NCBI RefSeq assembly: GCF_900101625.1
Contig: NZ_FMYZ01000017.1
Span: 1-64,000 of the forward strand
Source of the DNA: Cupriavidus sp. YR651
GTDB taxonomy: Bacteria > Pseudomonadota > Gammaproteobacteria > Burkholderiales > Burkholderiaceae
DNA length: 64,000 nt
Direction of reading: 5' to 3'
The position numbers and the translations under genes are program-made. This document shows, piece by piece, positions 17,443-26,271 of the stretch (the first letter of the stretch is position 1; each line of letters starts with the position of its first letter). The notes beneath the pieces were generated by a model that did no database searches, was not told the DNA's origin, and saw nothing but the letters and a program-made list of their open reading frames with translations.

Positions 17443-18830
17443 GTCAGCGAGTCGTTGAAAGAGCCACTGGTGTCACGCAAGCGGAATACACTGGTTATGC
17501 CTGCAGCGAGGGAGAGTGTGGCTGCGATCGTCAGTCCTATCTGCGTCGCAACAATTACGGAGTAGCAGGCAAGGAGCATGCTCATGAAGACGGCGCCGAT
17601 GGTCTGGCCTATCACCCGTGCGATGCTCTGCAGACCGCCCGCAGCACCGCTGCGCTCGCGCGGTGCTGACATGAACATATTGCGGTTGTTCGCAACATTG
17701 AACAGTCCAAAGCCAGCACCACAGAGCATCACTTGAAAGCAGAGTGCGAGAGTGTGGTGGCCCGAACTCGAAACTGCGGCGGATGCCAAACCTAAAGCGA
17801 GAAGAATTCCGCCCGTTAGGCAAAGCAGCGCTGTCGGTAGCCGATCAGCTAGTCGGCCTGCCAATGGAGCGGTCATGGCGACAGCTAAAGGCCAAGGCAA
17901 CAGGGATAGCGCAGTGGCGAAGGGCGATAAGCCAAACGCGTGCTGCAAACTGAATGGCAGAGCTACCAATGCAGCCGCCTGACCCGTAAAGCTAAGGATA
18001 GAAGCGATGATAGATAAACGAAATGATGGGCGCCATAAAAGGTCCACGGGGACCAAAGGCGTAGCACGCCGAAGCTCGCGCCGTCCGAGCAACATCGCAA
18101 ACACTGTTGCGACGGCAATGAGGATAAGCGCCTGCTGAGAATCGGTTGGCAACCACTGCGCGCCGATCACGAACATCGCGAACATGCTTGCACTCAGGAC
18201 AACACTGGTGAGGTCAACAGTGCGCCCTGTCCCCCTCACATAAGGCAGGGATCGTCCGCAAATCAGCACAAGCACACCAATCGGTACGCCCACGGCAAAG
18301 ATGGACCGCCACTCGCCGAAGGACAAGATTGTCGCGCCGAGTGTAGGACCGGCGCCGGCTGATAGTGCCACCGTAAGTGCATTCCATCCGATGGCAGCAC
18401 CTAGGCGATGCGAGGGGACGGAGAAGCGTAGGAGCGCGACGCCGAGCGCCAGAATGCCCGCCCCGCCAACGCCCTGCAAAAAGCGCGCGCCAATGAGCCA
18501 CGGCAAAGACGGAGACGCTGCGCAAACTATCGATGCGGCCGTGAAGACCGTGGCTCCAGCCACAAAGACTCCCCGATAGCCGATGCTCTCGCCGAGAGCC
18601 GCTGCCGGCAGCAGCAGCATCACGACACCAAGCTGATACGCGATAACAACTTGTACGGCTGCGGCAGGCGTTACGTGCAAGGAGGCGGCTATCGTTGGAA
18701 GCGCAATATTGGCAATTGCTGCGTCGAGTACAACGAGGACCATGCCTGCCAGAACGGAAGCGATGGCGCGCCTCCTGCGCCGGGGCTCGGCAATGCCGCC
18801 TTGACTGTCGGCGGCCGCTTGCGTAGTCAC
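17439..18830 (-). CDS. MFS transporter, DHA2-like
   Basis: 463-residue inner-membrane major facilitator with about 14 hydrophobic segments, as in drug:H+ antiporter-2 proteins. Visible motifs are VLDAAIANIALPTIAASL in the first helix, RFLQGVGGAGILALG (motif C-like) and LAGRLADRLPT in the mid-loop. Its ATG overlaps the stop of the cupin gene by four bases, and its stop overlaps the RHH-like gene, so the three are one operon read from about 19366. The transported compound is not evident; an aromatic or toxic organic is plausible. Confidence 0.85.
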   Translation of the reverse strand: MTTQAAADSQGGIAEPRRRRRAIASVLAGMVLVVLDAAIANIALPTIAASLHVTPAAAVQVVIAYQLGVVMLLLPAAALGESIGYRGVFVAGATVFTAASIVCAASPSLPWLIGARFLQGVGGAGILALGVALLRFSVPSHRLGAAIGWNALTVALSAGAGPTLGATILSFGEWRSIFAVGVPIGVLVLICGRSLPYVRGTGRTVDLTSVVLSASMFAMFVIGAQWLPTDSQQALILIAVATVFAMLLGRRELRRATPLVPVDLLWRPSFRLSIIASILSFTGQAAALVALPFSLQHAFGLSPFATALSLLPWPLAVAMTAPLAGRLADRLPTALLCLTGGILLALGLASAAVSSSGHHTLALCFQVMLCGAGFGLFNVANNRNMFMSAPRERSGAAGGLQSIARVIGQTIGAVFMSMLLACYSVIVATQIGLTIAATLSLAAGITSVFRLRDTSGSFNDSLT

Positions 18831-19366
18831 GGCACACTCCAGAATCCGTTATGCTGAACGTATCGCGTAACCTTTTTCTCGATCGCGTCTTCCCATTTTA
18901 GATCGCGTTCGGTGAAGCGAAAGAGCAACGCCGGCCCCGATACACAAAGGGTGTCATGGATGTCCCCTGGCAAATAGACTTGGGCCTGGCCGGGCTTGAC
19001 AAGGGTCGCGCTGCGCTTGACGAGACGCGTTTCACCACCAGGGGTTTCGATGCGGCCATAGGTCCCCATCTCACTTTCCCCTCGTTGCACAGCATAGATT
19101 ACCCAGCTACGGCCGTGGTCGTGGGGCGGACGATAGAGCGAAGCATGTTCAAAGTGCGCCATCAGGACAAAGCCGTGCGTCGGATCGCGATAAAGCTCTC
19201 GGCTCGCTGGCTGATCGCGGTGAAGATCACCAAGCCAGCTTTCATCGGGCGATGCATTCGCCAGCGATTCAATTTGCAAACGGCAGGTCTCCACCAAGTC
19301 CGTGGTCAGCGGTCCCCATGCCTCGCGTACCGCCGCCATAGCCCGTGTGAGTGTATTGGTTGACAT
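18827..19366 (-). CDS. Cupin-fold protein, possible thiol/aromatic dioxygenase
   Basis: 179 residues. The start at 19366 has GGAGCACGAA upstream. The core RPPHDHGRSWVIYAVQRGESEMGTY carries the cupin HxH...E metal-binding pattern, and YLPGDIHD supplies the second histidine motif. The pattern resembles cysteine-dioxygenase-like cupins. It is the first gene of an operon with a transporter and an RHH-like protein and is divergent from a LysR gene, suggesting inducible handling of a small organic molecule. The substrate is unknown. Confidence 0.7.
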   Translation of the reverse strand: MSTNTLTRAMAAVREAWGPLTTDLVETCRLQIESLANASPDESWLGDLHRDQPASRELYRDPTHGFVLMAHFEHASLYRPPHDHGRSWVIYAVQRGESEMGTYGRIETPGGETRLVKRSATLVKPGQAQVYLPGDIHDTLCVSGPALLFRFTERDLKWEDAIEKKVTRYVQHNGFWSVP

Positions 19367-19377
19367 TTCGTGCTCCG

Positions 19378-19395
19378 TTGAGGGTGTTCACTCAA
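19378..19395. promoter_or_regulatory. Inverted repeat in the LysR/cupin divergent region
   Basis: TTGAG-N8-CTCAA (19378-19395) lies between the divergent cupin operon and LysR gene. A second short repeat, GCAA-N3-TTGC, lies at 19426-19436. Either could be the LysR-type operator; neither is proven. Confidence 0.4.
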
Positions 19396-19479
19396 TGTAA
19401 GAGCAATCCTGGGAAGGCGGAAGACGCAACGATTGCAACTTATTCATGCATGGGACGCCATGTCATGTTAGGCTTGGGC

Positions 19480-20373
19480 ATGTCGATCCCTGACCTGAAT
19501 CTTCTTGTCGCGCTGGACGTTCTTCTCGATGAGGGTAGCGTCGCCGGCGCTGCGGCTCGCCTCCACCTGAGTTCTTCCGCGATGAGTCGAACGCTGGCTC
19601 GTTTGCGCGAGGTGACAGGAGATCCACTATTAGTGCGCGCGGGGCGTGGACTCGTGCCAACACCCCGTGCCATTGAGCTTCGCGACCGCGTTGGTTCGTT
19701 GGTACAGGAGAGTCAACGCCTTCTACGACCCGCGAAGGCGCTGGACCTTTCCACGGTGGAGCGCACTTTCACAATTCGTACGAGCGACGGCTTCGTCGAG
19801 AATTTTGGCCCGCACTTGCTGGCCCGCCTCGGTAAGGAAGCGCCTGGTATTCGACTGAATTTTCTCCAGAAGGCGGACAAGGACAGCGCGCCATTGCGAG
19901 AGGGACGCATCGACCTGGAAACAGCCGTGGTCGAGGCGTCAATGTCGCCAGAGTTGCGCACTCAGGCCCTGTTCAGAGATCGCTTAATCGGCGCGATCAG
20001 TGCATCACACCCGCTGGCCCGAACGGAGATCAGTTTCAAGGACTACGTTGAAGGGCGGCACGTCATTGTCTCGCGTAGCGGCTTTGACGAGGATTCGATG
20101 GAAGGGAAATTCCTGCCGGAGAACATTCGTCGCAGCGTCGTGAGTTCAGTGGGCGGTTTCGCGACTGCGTTGGCCTTGGCTAGACATTCGGACTTGATAG
20201 CAACCGTTCCTGATCTTCACACTGAATCACTGCGCGAGGGCATGTTCAGCTTCCCGGTCCCATTACGCGTGACGAGCTTCTCCGTGTCGATGGTCTGGCA
20301 TCCGAGGCTCGACTCCGATCCGGTCCACCGCTGGCTCAGGGCCTGTATGCGAGCCGTGTGTGCACCCGAATAG
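19480..20373 (+). CDS. LysR-family transcriptional regulator
   Basis: 297 residues with the ATG at 19480 giving MSIPDLNLLVALDVLLDEGSV; upstream ATGs at 19450 and 19465 are possible. The winged helix-turn-helix is AGAAARLHLSSSAMSRTLARLRE (about 23-45), followed by DPLLVRAGRGLVPTPRA, and then a substrate-binding domain. Divergent from the cupin-MFS-RHH operon, which it probably activates on binding that pathway's ligand. Confidence 0.9.
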   Translation: MSIPDLNLLVALDVLLDEGSVAGAAARLHLSSSAMSRTLARLREVTGDPLLVRAGRGLVPTPRAIELRDRVGSLVQESQRLLRPAKALDLSTVERTFTIRTSDGFVENFGPHLLARLGKEAPGIRLNFLQKADKDSAPLREGRIDLETAVVEASMSPELRTQALFRDRLIGAISASHPLARTEISFKDYVEGRHVIVSRSGFDEDSMEGKFLPENIRRSVVSSVGGFATALALARHSDLIATVPDLHTESLREGMFSFPVPLRVTSFSVSMVWHPRLDSDPVHRWLRACMRAVCAPE

Positions 20374-20539
20374 ATGTCGCTTGAGGGGCGCTCTCAAGAT
20401 CTCTCATTCATGATGCCGCATCCGATCCAACGCATGCATGGACGCATGCGATGCATCTAATGGTCGGACCTGATCGAGGGGCGCTTACCACTGCCTGGTG
20501 CGGATCGCGCCGCGTGAAGATCTGTCCTAGTCGTTCTAT

Positions 20540-20752
20540 CTACCAGCTATCGGTGTATGGGTCGGTCTTCCCGACGCGATCGAATTGCTCGTGCGCGCGC
20601 GACGTAGTGTCGTTGAGGTGGATGATGGACCGGGACGATAGGAGCGGGGGTCTTGCGGCTGGCGCCTCGGTGGCAACGTCGGGTGCGCCGTATGCATTGG
20701 CTACGCCAAATGCAGTCCCAGCAAGGGCAGTCACAAAGGCTAAAGTCTTCAT
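20540..20752 (-). CDS. Small secreted protein with DPYTD motif
   Basis: 70 residues. It has a signal peptide (MKTLAFVTALAGTAFGVANA, cleavage after AYGA likely) and a mature part ending QFDRVGKTDPYTDSW. The ending recalls the GKFDPYTDG repeats of the protein at 53695, so the two may be related periplasmic stress proteins. I do not know a function. It is isolated between the LysR gene and the IS30 element. Confidence 0.6.
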   Translation of the reverse strand: MKTLAFVTALAGTAFGVANAYGAPDVATEAPAARPPLLSSRSIIHLNDTTSRAHEQFDRVGKTDPYTDSW

Positions 20753-20942
20753 AGGGCCTCATAGAGAGGATTGACAGTAGGCTTCAAACTGTAGCAGCGC
20801 GGACCTTAAGTATTCGGTCCACTGGATGCATGTATATGTTGCGTTTCGCGCCCTGTGGCAAGGGCGATTCTTGACAACGACCGCTGCAAATTCTAGAGGG
20901 GACGGAGGGTTGTGTGGCGACCCGAGGTCCGTTGCTGGCTGC

Positions 20943-22163
20943 GGATTCAACCGGTCAACGCAACAGCTTTTTGGAATCGTTCAGCCGGTGTATCGAAGTC
21001 TAGTGTTTTGCGTGGGCGTTCGTTGAGTCTTCGAGCTATGACGTTGAGCTTGGCTTGCGAGTAGACCGAGAGATCGGTGCCTTTCGGGAGGTATTGTCTC
21101 AACAGCCCATTCGTGTTTTCGTTGGAGCCGCGTTGCCACGGATGCTGAGGATCGCAGAAGTAGACCTGGATGTCCGTGGCCACGGTGAAACGCTTGTGGC
21201 CGGCCATCTCCGTGCCACGATCCCAAGTCAGCGATTTGTAGAGTTCCTGCGGCAGCTTGCCGGCGTGCTTGATCAGAGCGTTGACGACAGCCTCGGAGTC
21301 CTTGCTCGCAATCTTCACAAGCATCACGAACCGGGTCTGGCGTTCGACCAGTGTTGCAATCTGGCTGTTGGCGCTACCGAACAGTAGATCGCCTTCCCAG
21401 TGCCCGGGTATGGCGCGATCCTCTGCCGTGGCGGGGCGTTCACTGATCGATACAGCATCTCGGATGTTCGTCCGGTCTTCGGTCTTCAGTGTATGGTGGC
21501 GCGACCTCCGCATGGCTCGAGAACGGCGCAGGTGTTCCAGCAACTCTTTTTTTAGCGCGCCACGGGCCTGGATGTAGAGGCTCCGATAGATGGTCTCGTG
21601 CGACACCTGATAGTCCTTGTTGACCGCATACACGTGCTTGAGCCAACCCGCAATTTGCTCTGGCGACCACTGCAATCGGAGCTTGCTCGCCACCACTTGG
21701 GCGAGTGTCCGATTCCTGACGAGCTTACATATCTTTGGGCGCCGTGCGCGCTCCCAGGCGAGTTGGTCGGCCTGGTTCGCCAGATAGTCCTGTCGGCCAC
21801 CATTTCGCTGGAGCTCGCGGCTGATAGTAGAAGGAGCGCGGCCTAATCGCGCCGCTATTGAGCGAATCGACCGGCCGGCGACGACTGCGCGCGAAATCTC
21901 TTCTCGCTCGGCAATCGTCAAAGCGAGCCTGGAGCGGTGTCGTGGCGTTGGCTGTATCCCGCCATTCCTCGCGAGAACTCGTTGTACTGCTGAGTGGTAG
22001 CGATCAAACAGTCTGGCAATCTGCGCAAGGGTGTCACCTTTTCGCCACCGCTCCCACATTAGTGCCTTTTGAGTCTCGGTGTAGTAGATCCTGCGCCTCT
22101 GTTTCATTTTCAACACCTCCGCCGCTCATGCAGCGTCTAGTGTTGCATCGACCTATTGAATCC
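20943..22163 (-). mobile_element. IS30-family insertion sequence
   Basis: Imperfect 23-bp inverted repeats lie at 20943-20965 and 22141-22163 (GGATTCAA..GGTC.A.GCAACA; 19 of 23 match). They enclose one full transposase gene. No clear 2-3 bp target duplication is visible. The element looks complete and potentially active. Confidence 0.88.
20947..22107 (-). CDS. IS30-family transposase
   Basis: 386 residues from the ATG at 22107 (MKQRRRIYYTETQKALMWERW). The N-terminal helix-turn-helix (LGRAPSTISRELQRNG) is typical of IS30. The DDE core comprises HWEGDLLFGSANSQ, TWDRGTEMAGH and HPWQRGSNENTNGLLRQYLPKGTDLS, the last being the family hallmark with the catalytic Glu. Full length with no break. Confidence 0.95.
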   Translation of the reverse strand: MKQRRRIYYTETQKALMWERWRKGDTLAQIARLFDRYHSAVQRVLARNGGIQPTPRHRSRLALTIAEREEISRAVVAGRSIRSIAARLGRAPSTISRELQRNGGRQDYLANQADQLAWERARRPKICKLVRNRTLAQVVASKLRLQWSPEQIAGWLKHVYAVNKDYQVSHETIYRSLYIQARGALKKELLEHLRRSRAMRRSRHHTLKTEDRTNIRDAVSISERPATAEDRAIPGHWEGDLLFGSANSQIATLVERQTRFVMLVKIASKDSEAVVNALIKHAGKLPQELYKSLTWDRGTEMAGHKRFTVATDIQVYFCDPQHPWQRGSNENTNGLLRQYLPKGTDLSVYSQAKLNVIARRLNERPRKTLDFDTPAERFQKAVALTG

Positions 22164-22432
22164 ACGGCCGGGAAGCGCCCGATTGCCTTGGCGATCCGCC
22201 AACCTGAACGCGGCGGGCAGGAACCGACCATAGTTGCCATTGAGCACCACGAAAAGCAGACGCTCGATGAAACAGAAGTTCGCCGGACAACCGGTCGACC
22301 TCCAAGCGCGCGTGAACTCGGTACCTGTCTACCTGACCGGCCACGCGGCTTGTTGGTATCGGTCCAACTCGCGGGAGGGGGGGCATTCCGGACAAGGCGC
22401 GGCCGCAAAGACTCATCTTGTGCGCGCCAGCG
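22164..22432. other. Unassigned stretch beside IS30
   Basis: A minus-strand reading (VVLNGNYGRFLPAAFRLADRQ) looks protein-like but has no start and no match I know; it may be the stub of a gene that IS30 broke. Confidence 0.35.
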
Positions 22433-22945
22433 TCACCGTGCTCGCCTTAGCACGACCTCTCCCGAGCCGCCTCCGGATGCAGCGGGAGTGGTCCATCTGA
22501 GATCATCTCCTGAGAGGACAAACGGCCTGCGCTGCTCGACCCCATTCCAGTTCGGGAACGTGCTCGTATCTATGTGAAAGGTGATGGTCTTGTCTGCTGC
22601 GTTCACTTCGTACGTGCCAAAGTGCGCGATCGAACCTTGTACCACGGCGCGATATTCCTCCGCGCTGCCCTTCATTCGGTCATTGGATGCGTACTTGGGC
22701 AAATCGCCTCGCGAATTCACCAGCGCGTAGTGACCATGGCCGTCAAAGATGACAAGACCGTGGGGACTGGGTCCGTACATTGCCGTGCGGCTGCCATCCG
22801 CGCGGACAGTGTCGACCGAGACATACGTCCATGCGCCGGCCAGTTGCTGGTCCAATGACCCTTGGCCCAGCGCAAGGCCCGATTGCAGCGCGAGTCCCAA
22901 TAGCATCAGTCGTAATGTGGGGTCGACGATGTGGAAGTGCTTCAC
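22433..22945 (-). CDS. Secreted lipocalin-like protein
   Basis: 170 residues. GTG start at 22945, strongly supported by AGGAGGACTCCC upstream. A signal peptide covers about residues 10-28 (LRLMLLGLALQSGLALGQG). The mature part matches the lipocalin-like domain family (Lipocalin_5): LAGAWTYVSVDTVRADGSR, YGPSPHGLVIFDGHGHYALV, AHFGTYEVNAADKTITFHI. These fold as a small beta-barrel; ligands are unknown. No operon partner. Confidence 0.8.
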   Translation of the reverse strand: MKHFHIVDPTLRLMLLGLALQSGLALGQGSLDQQLAGAWTYVSVDTVRADGSRTAMYGPSPHGLVIFDGHGHYALVNSRGDLPKYASNDRMKGSAEEYRAVVQGSIAHFGTYEVNAADKTITFHIDTSTFPNWNGVEQRRPFVLSGDDLRWTTPAASGGGSGEVVLRRAR

Positions 22946-23314
22946 GGGAGTCCTCCTATTGCGAGTTAGGAAAATCAGCCTCTAATGACAGACAGAGAAT
23001 GCAATGTAGGAAAGGAAAGATATGGAGGCAAACGCCCCTGCTCGAATGCTGAGAGCGGCTACAGTTGCTGAGGCGTGCCCGTATGAAGGTCCCCGCCGCT
23101 CGAGCGGTACCTCTCAATGACCGCTATAGGGTGCCGTGCACTACGACTGCTTCTGGCCCGGATCCCGACGCCGGATCTTCAATGACCGTTGTCAGGCTTT
23201 TGACCCGGCAACACGCTGCTCAAAAGTCTGGCGCTTCAGCCCAGCACCACCGCCCTACAGGAGTATCCGTCAATGCTGTGCCGCACAATGAGTGCAGGAA
23301 CATTGGCTTGGCTC
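22946..23314. other. Stretch without a recognisable gene
   Basis: No coding frame, RNA gene or repeat could be supported between the lipocalin-like gene and the IS21-type end at 23315. Confidence 0.45.
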
Positions 23315-23358
23315 TTTGCAAGTTTCGGCCGCCCCAAACGTGCAAATTTCGATTGGCG
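23315..23358. repeat. Orphan IS21-type right end
   Basis: TTTGCAAGTTTCGGCCGCC (23315-23333) and CGTGCAAATTTCG (from 23339) repeat a TGCAAnTTTCG unit 24 bases apart. This is the reverse complement, with the same spacing, of the repeats at the left end of the IS21 copy at 13146 and 13170. It may be the displaced right end of that element or of a lost relative. Confidence 0.55.
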
Positions 23359-23532
23359 TTGACACTCGGGACTGGATAAATTTTTCGCGGCTCAATGGCT
23401 GGCCTATACGCACCCCTGTCAACGCTTCGTTGCGCGCCTCGCGACTCACAACGCATGACTCGGGGACAGCGTGATTCGCTAGATCTTCTGCTGCCAGGGA
23501 CTTTCACCCTTTACTCCTTACCGGTTATCCGG

Positions 23533-23560
23533 CGCACACTGTATATTTATACAGTGTGCG
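23533..23560. promoter_or_regulatory. LexA-type SOS box in a 13-bp palindrome
   Basis: Two 13-bp arms (CGCACACTGTATA and its complement) are separated by TT. The core CTGT-ATATTTAT-ACAG at 23539-23554 fits the LexA consensus CTGT-N8-ACAG exactly. It ends 15 bases before the ATG at 23576, a position where repressor binding would block that gene. Confidence 0.65.
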
Positions 23561-23575
23561 GATTTCGCCGAGACC

Positions 23576-23770
23576 ATGCTTCCAGAACCAGCGAATTGCC
23601 CGTTGTGCAGCGCCGCCGCGGAACGGATTCGGTCGCCCCAGCTCCGGGGGGTCCATTACACGTGCCCGAGCTGCGGCTCGTTCGGGATTGAGTCAGCCGC
23701 TCTCCCCGGCCTGATTGCCCCCGCTTCGACGCGACAAGACCTCGCGAGACTGCGAGCGTATGGCATCTGC
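23576..23770 (+). pseudogene. Zinc-ribbon protein start behind the LexA box, probably truncated
   Basis: From the ATG at 23576 the peptide begins MLPEPANCPLCSAAAERIR and continues YTCPSCGSFGIE: two CxxC knuckles forming a zinc ribbon. After about 65 residues the frame stays open but loses protein character and later runs into the DUF3606 gene in the same frame, so the intact gene was probably interrupted. SOS control is inferred from the box just upstream. Function unknown. Confidence 0.5.
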
Positions 23771-23996
23771 CGCATATCCGGCGCGACAAGCAAGGCGCAC
23801 TGTATGGAGGGCCTGCTGGTGCGCTGCAAGGTACCGCAACTCGTCGTCCTTATATTCTGTGCGCTGGCCGGCATTGTTCAGCCATTCGCAAAGATTAAGA
23901 TGGAAGCGGGTCGAATAGGTCGAATAACAACTACGCATAGCAGGAGACTTGAAGACCACACGAATGAGGAAGCACGTGGGTGGTCCATGGCCCTAC

Positions 23997-24010
23997 TTGA
24001 TAACAATCAA
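23997..24010 (+). promoter_or_regulatory. FNR/Anr-type box and promoter of DUF3606 gene
   Basis: TTGATAACAATCAA is a perfect TTGAT-N4-ATCAA box. TATCTT at 24032-24037 lies 31 bases from the box centre, the class II activator spacing. The start codon follows at 24122. Confidence 0.75.
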
Positions 24011-24121
24011 AGGCCAGCACCGAGCCGCCACTATCTTGGAACTAAGCATCGCCATCCAGCCAAGGCCGCTTATAGTTTGCAACGGCATGTGTCGCGCCAA
24101 GACGCCGACAAGAGGAGCATG

Positions 24122-24346
24122 ATGGATAGCACTAGCCAGTTTAGACCGTTGGATCCAGGCCGCATCAACCTTACGGATCCTCTTGAAGTTCAGTATTGGT
24201 GTCGCGAGTTAGGCTGCACTGAGCGCGATCTGGAGAACGCCGTAAACGCGGCCGGTTATCACATTGCGGCCGTGCGAAACCATCTGGAAGCGAGCCAGCC
24301 AAGCAATCCACAAAGCTATGCTGACAAAGGCGGTGAGACCATTTGA
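24122..24346 (+). CDS. DUF3606-family small protein
   Basis: 74 residues. The ATG at 24122 is favoured because GAGGAG lies five bases upstream; the ATG at 24119 is too close. The core INLTDPLEVQYWCRELGCTERDLENAVNAAGYHIAAVRNHL is the DUF3606 pattern, a short helical domain common in stress-related loci of proteobacteria. Function unknown. A perfect FNR-type box with class II spacing precedes it, so low-oxygen induction is likely. Confidence 0.8.
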   Translation: MDSTSQFRPLDPGRINLTDPLEVQYWCRELGCTERDLENAVNAAGYHIAAVRNHLEASQPSNPQSYADKGGETI

Positions 24347-24595
24347 CCCTTACGCTAGCGCGAGCACCAATATCGAAATTGTTGACCGCGGAGCCTGTCG
24401 GCCGTTTCTTCTAAGGTTGCGCGGTTTCAGGAAAGAGAAGGGGAAGCAGAAGGCCGACAATACGGCCTGAGGTCGTGCCGACGCGCATCGGTAGCGCTCG
24501 CGCTTGTGGGGAAGCACATATGTATATGTATTGCAGCGTGGTAGCTTGATCCCGGAAAACTACGCTGCAATCCGCAATCATTGATGCATGTCGCA

Positions 24596-25912
24596 TCAGG
24601 CCGCCCTTTCGTGCGGAACCTGTACTATCAGGCAGAAGCCCTTACCGGGAGTGCTGTCGATGGTGAGGCTGCCGCCCAGTAGACGCGCGCGTTCCCGGAT
24701 GCCAAGAAGTCCCAACGATTTGCGTGGCCCGCTTGTGGATGGGATTTTGTCCCAGCCCACTCCATCATCTTGCACCTGCATCACAAGTTGGTGCTCTGAT
24801 TGGACGAGCTGAATATGCACGGTGGTCGCGTCGGCATGCCGGACGACATTGCTTAACGCCTCCTGGACAATGCGGAACATGGCGATTGCCGTTTGCCCGG
24901 GGACGTCACTATCGGCACCGTCCACGCTCACCGTCAATCCGTACCGATTGGCGAAATCATCGGCTAGCCACTCAATGGCAGGAATCATACCCAACTCGTC
25001 CAGCAAGGCTGGCCGTAGGTCACTGGCAATGCGTCGAACCGACGCAACAGTATTATCGATTACGTCGTTTATGGCGCTAATCTCGCCTAATATGCCTGCT
25101 GTACCCCTGCCCTCTTTGACGTCCGCGCCGAGCATTGCCATGTCCATCTTAAGCGCGCTCAGCCGCTGGCCAAGGTCATCGTGTAGTTCCCGCGCAATGC
25201 GCCGCTTTTCCTCCTCGCGTGCAGCGAGTATTCCATCTGAAAGCTGCTGTAGGTCTTCCCGTGAGCGGCGCAGAGCCTCCTCCGCACCTACCCGCTCCGT
25301 GATATCACGCAGCATCACGGTGTACTGCTTGGCGCCTTCGTGGGCCGTTTGCGAGATGGATGCTTCGATAGCAAATTCAATGCCGTCACGACGCAAAGCG
25401 TAGAGTGCCAGTTGACGTCCCATCTGACGATCTGACACGCCCGTGTTCCCAAACCGGCGCACATGCTCTTCATGAGCGGCCCGGTAGCGCTCGGGGATGA
25501 AGTCGCTGAGAGGGCGGCCAATCGCCCGTTCGGCGGGCCAGGCGAACAGCGTCTCCGCCATTGGATTGAACAGCACTACACGCTGGTCACCGTCCACGGT
25601 GATGATCGCTTCCATAGAAGAACGGATGATCCCCGCCAACTGGGCCTCGCGATCGGCAATACGTTGGAGATCGCTACTCAACGTGAGCTTCCTTTGCCAC
25701 CCCCAGAACAGTCCCGCAGCGAGCCCGATGCCCGCTCCAGTCAAGAGCACCAGCGGCGCCAGCATCTGCCGATACCGTTCGACGGTAGCCATCAAAAAGC
25801 ACCCGACCGCGAGAAAGAGGACGACCGTTACACTGCCAATCGCCATAGCGAGGGAGCGAAAACAATTGAAAGGGGGCTGCACCTTGCCCGCGGGCGCCAA
25901 AGGCTTGCGCAT
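24596..25912 (-). CDS. Orphan PAS sensor histidine kinase, NarX/DegS class
   Basis: 438 residues from the ATG at 25912. Two membrane helices (about 24-42 and 51-70) are followed by a PAS domain (about 90-205; EAIITVDGDQRVVLFNPMAETLF) and a HisKA_3 dimerisation domain with the phospho-acceptor in RRIARELHDDLGQRLS (His244). The ATPase domain has DDGVGWD and LGLLGIRERARLLGG. Kinases of this class pair with NarL-type regulators, but none is encoded in this window. The PAS domain shows no obvious heme or metal ligand motif. Its place at the start of the stress block suggests a sensory link, unproven. Confidence 0.9.
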   Translation of the reverse strand: MRKPLAPAGKVQPPFNCFRSLAMAIGSVTVVLFLAVGCFLMATVERYRQMLAPLVLLTGAGIGLAAGLFWGWQRKLTLSSDLQRIADREAQLAGIIRSSMEAIITVDGDQRVVLFNPMAETLFAWPAERAIGRPLSDFIPERYRAAHEEHVRRFGNTGVSDRQMGRQLALYALRRDGIEFAIEASISQTAHEGAKQYTVMLRDITERVGAEEALRRSREDLQQLSDGILAAREEEKRRIARELHDDLGQRLSALKMDMAMLGADVKEGRGTAGILGEISAINDVIDNTVASVRRIASDLRPALLDELGMIPAIEWLADDFANRYGLTVSVDGADSDVPGQTAIAMFRIVQEALSNVVRHADATTVHIQLVQSEHQLVMQVQDDGVGWDKIPSTSGPRKSLGLLGIRERARLLGGSLTIDSTPGKGFCLIVQVPHERAA

Positions 25913-26271
25913 GGAATGAACAATGATTGTGACGGATTGTCTCTCGCCCCCAATATATAGGGTGACAAGAGCTAAAGCGAAATTTGACCTAGATATGCGC
26001 CGTAATTGCCGCGTTCGCCGATGAGTGAGCGAATGCCGAAGTAGCCCGCTGACGACAGGCACCGCGGGTTCGCGGCATACCGAACCGCATCCGCCGCCTC
26101 TGGGCAGGAACAATTCCTCAACTCCTTGGCATTGCCGTTTGGTAGCCCGCGCCTAGGCCGCATCCCAGCCGTCGCCTAAGCCGACAGGCAGCACTACCGT
26201 GTCGAGTCGCATGCGATGAGTGTGCTTGATTGGCACTGTTTGCACGTCAATGACCCGGGTTCCATCCCAAG
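25913..26271. other. 359-base gap without a gene
   Basis: No gene or repeat is supported between the kinase start and the end of the PfkB-type gene. The open frame that extends the kinase upstream to 26113 lacks kinase-like content. Confidence 0.5.

Noticed and set aside
23576..24346. One 256-residue protein joining the zinc ribbon to DUF3606
   Set aside because: The middle has no protein character, and a strong ribosome site plus an FNR-type promoter lie directly before the DUF3606 start, so two units are more likely.
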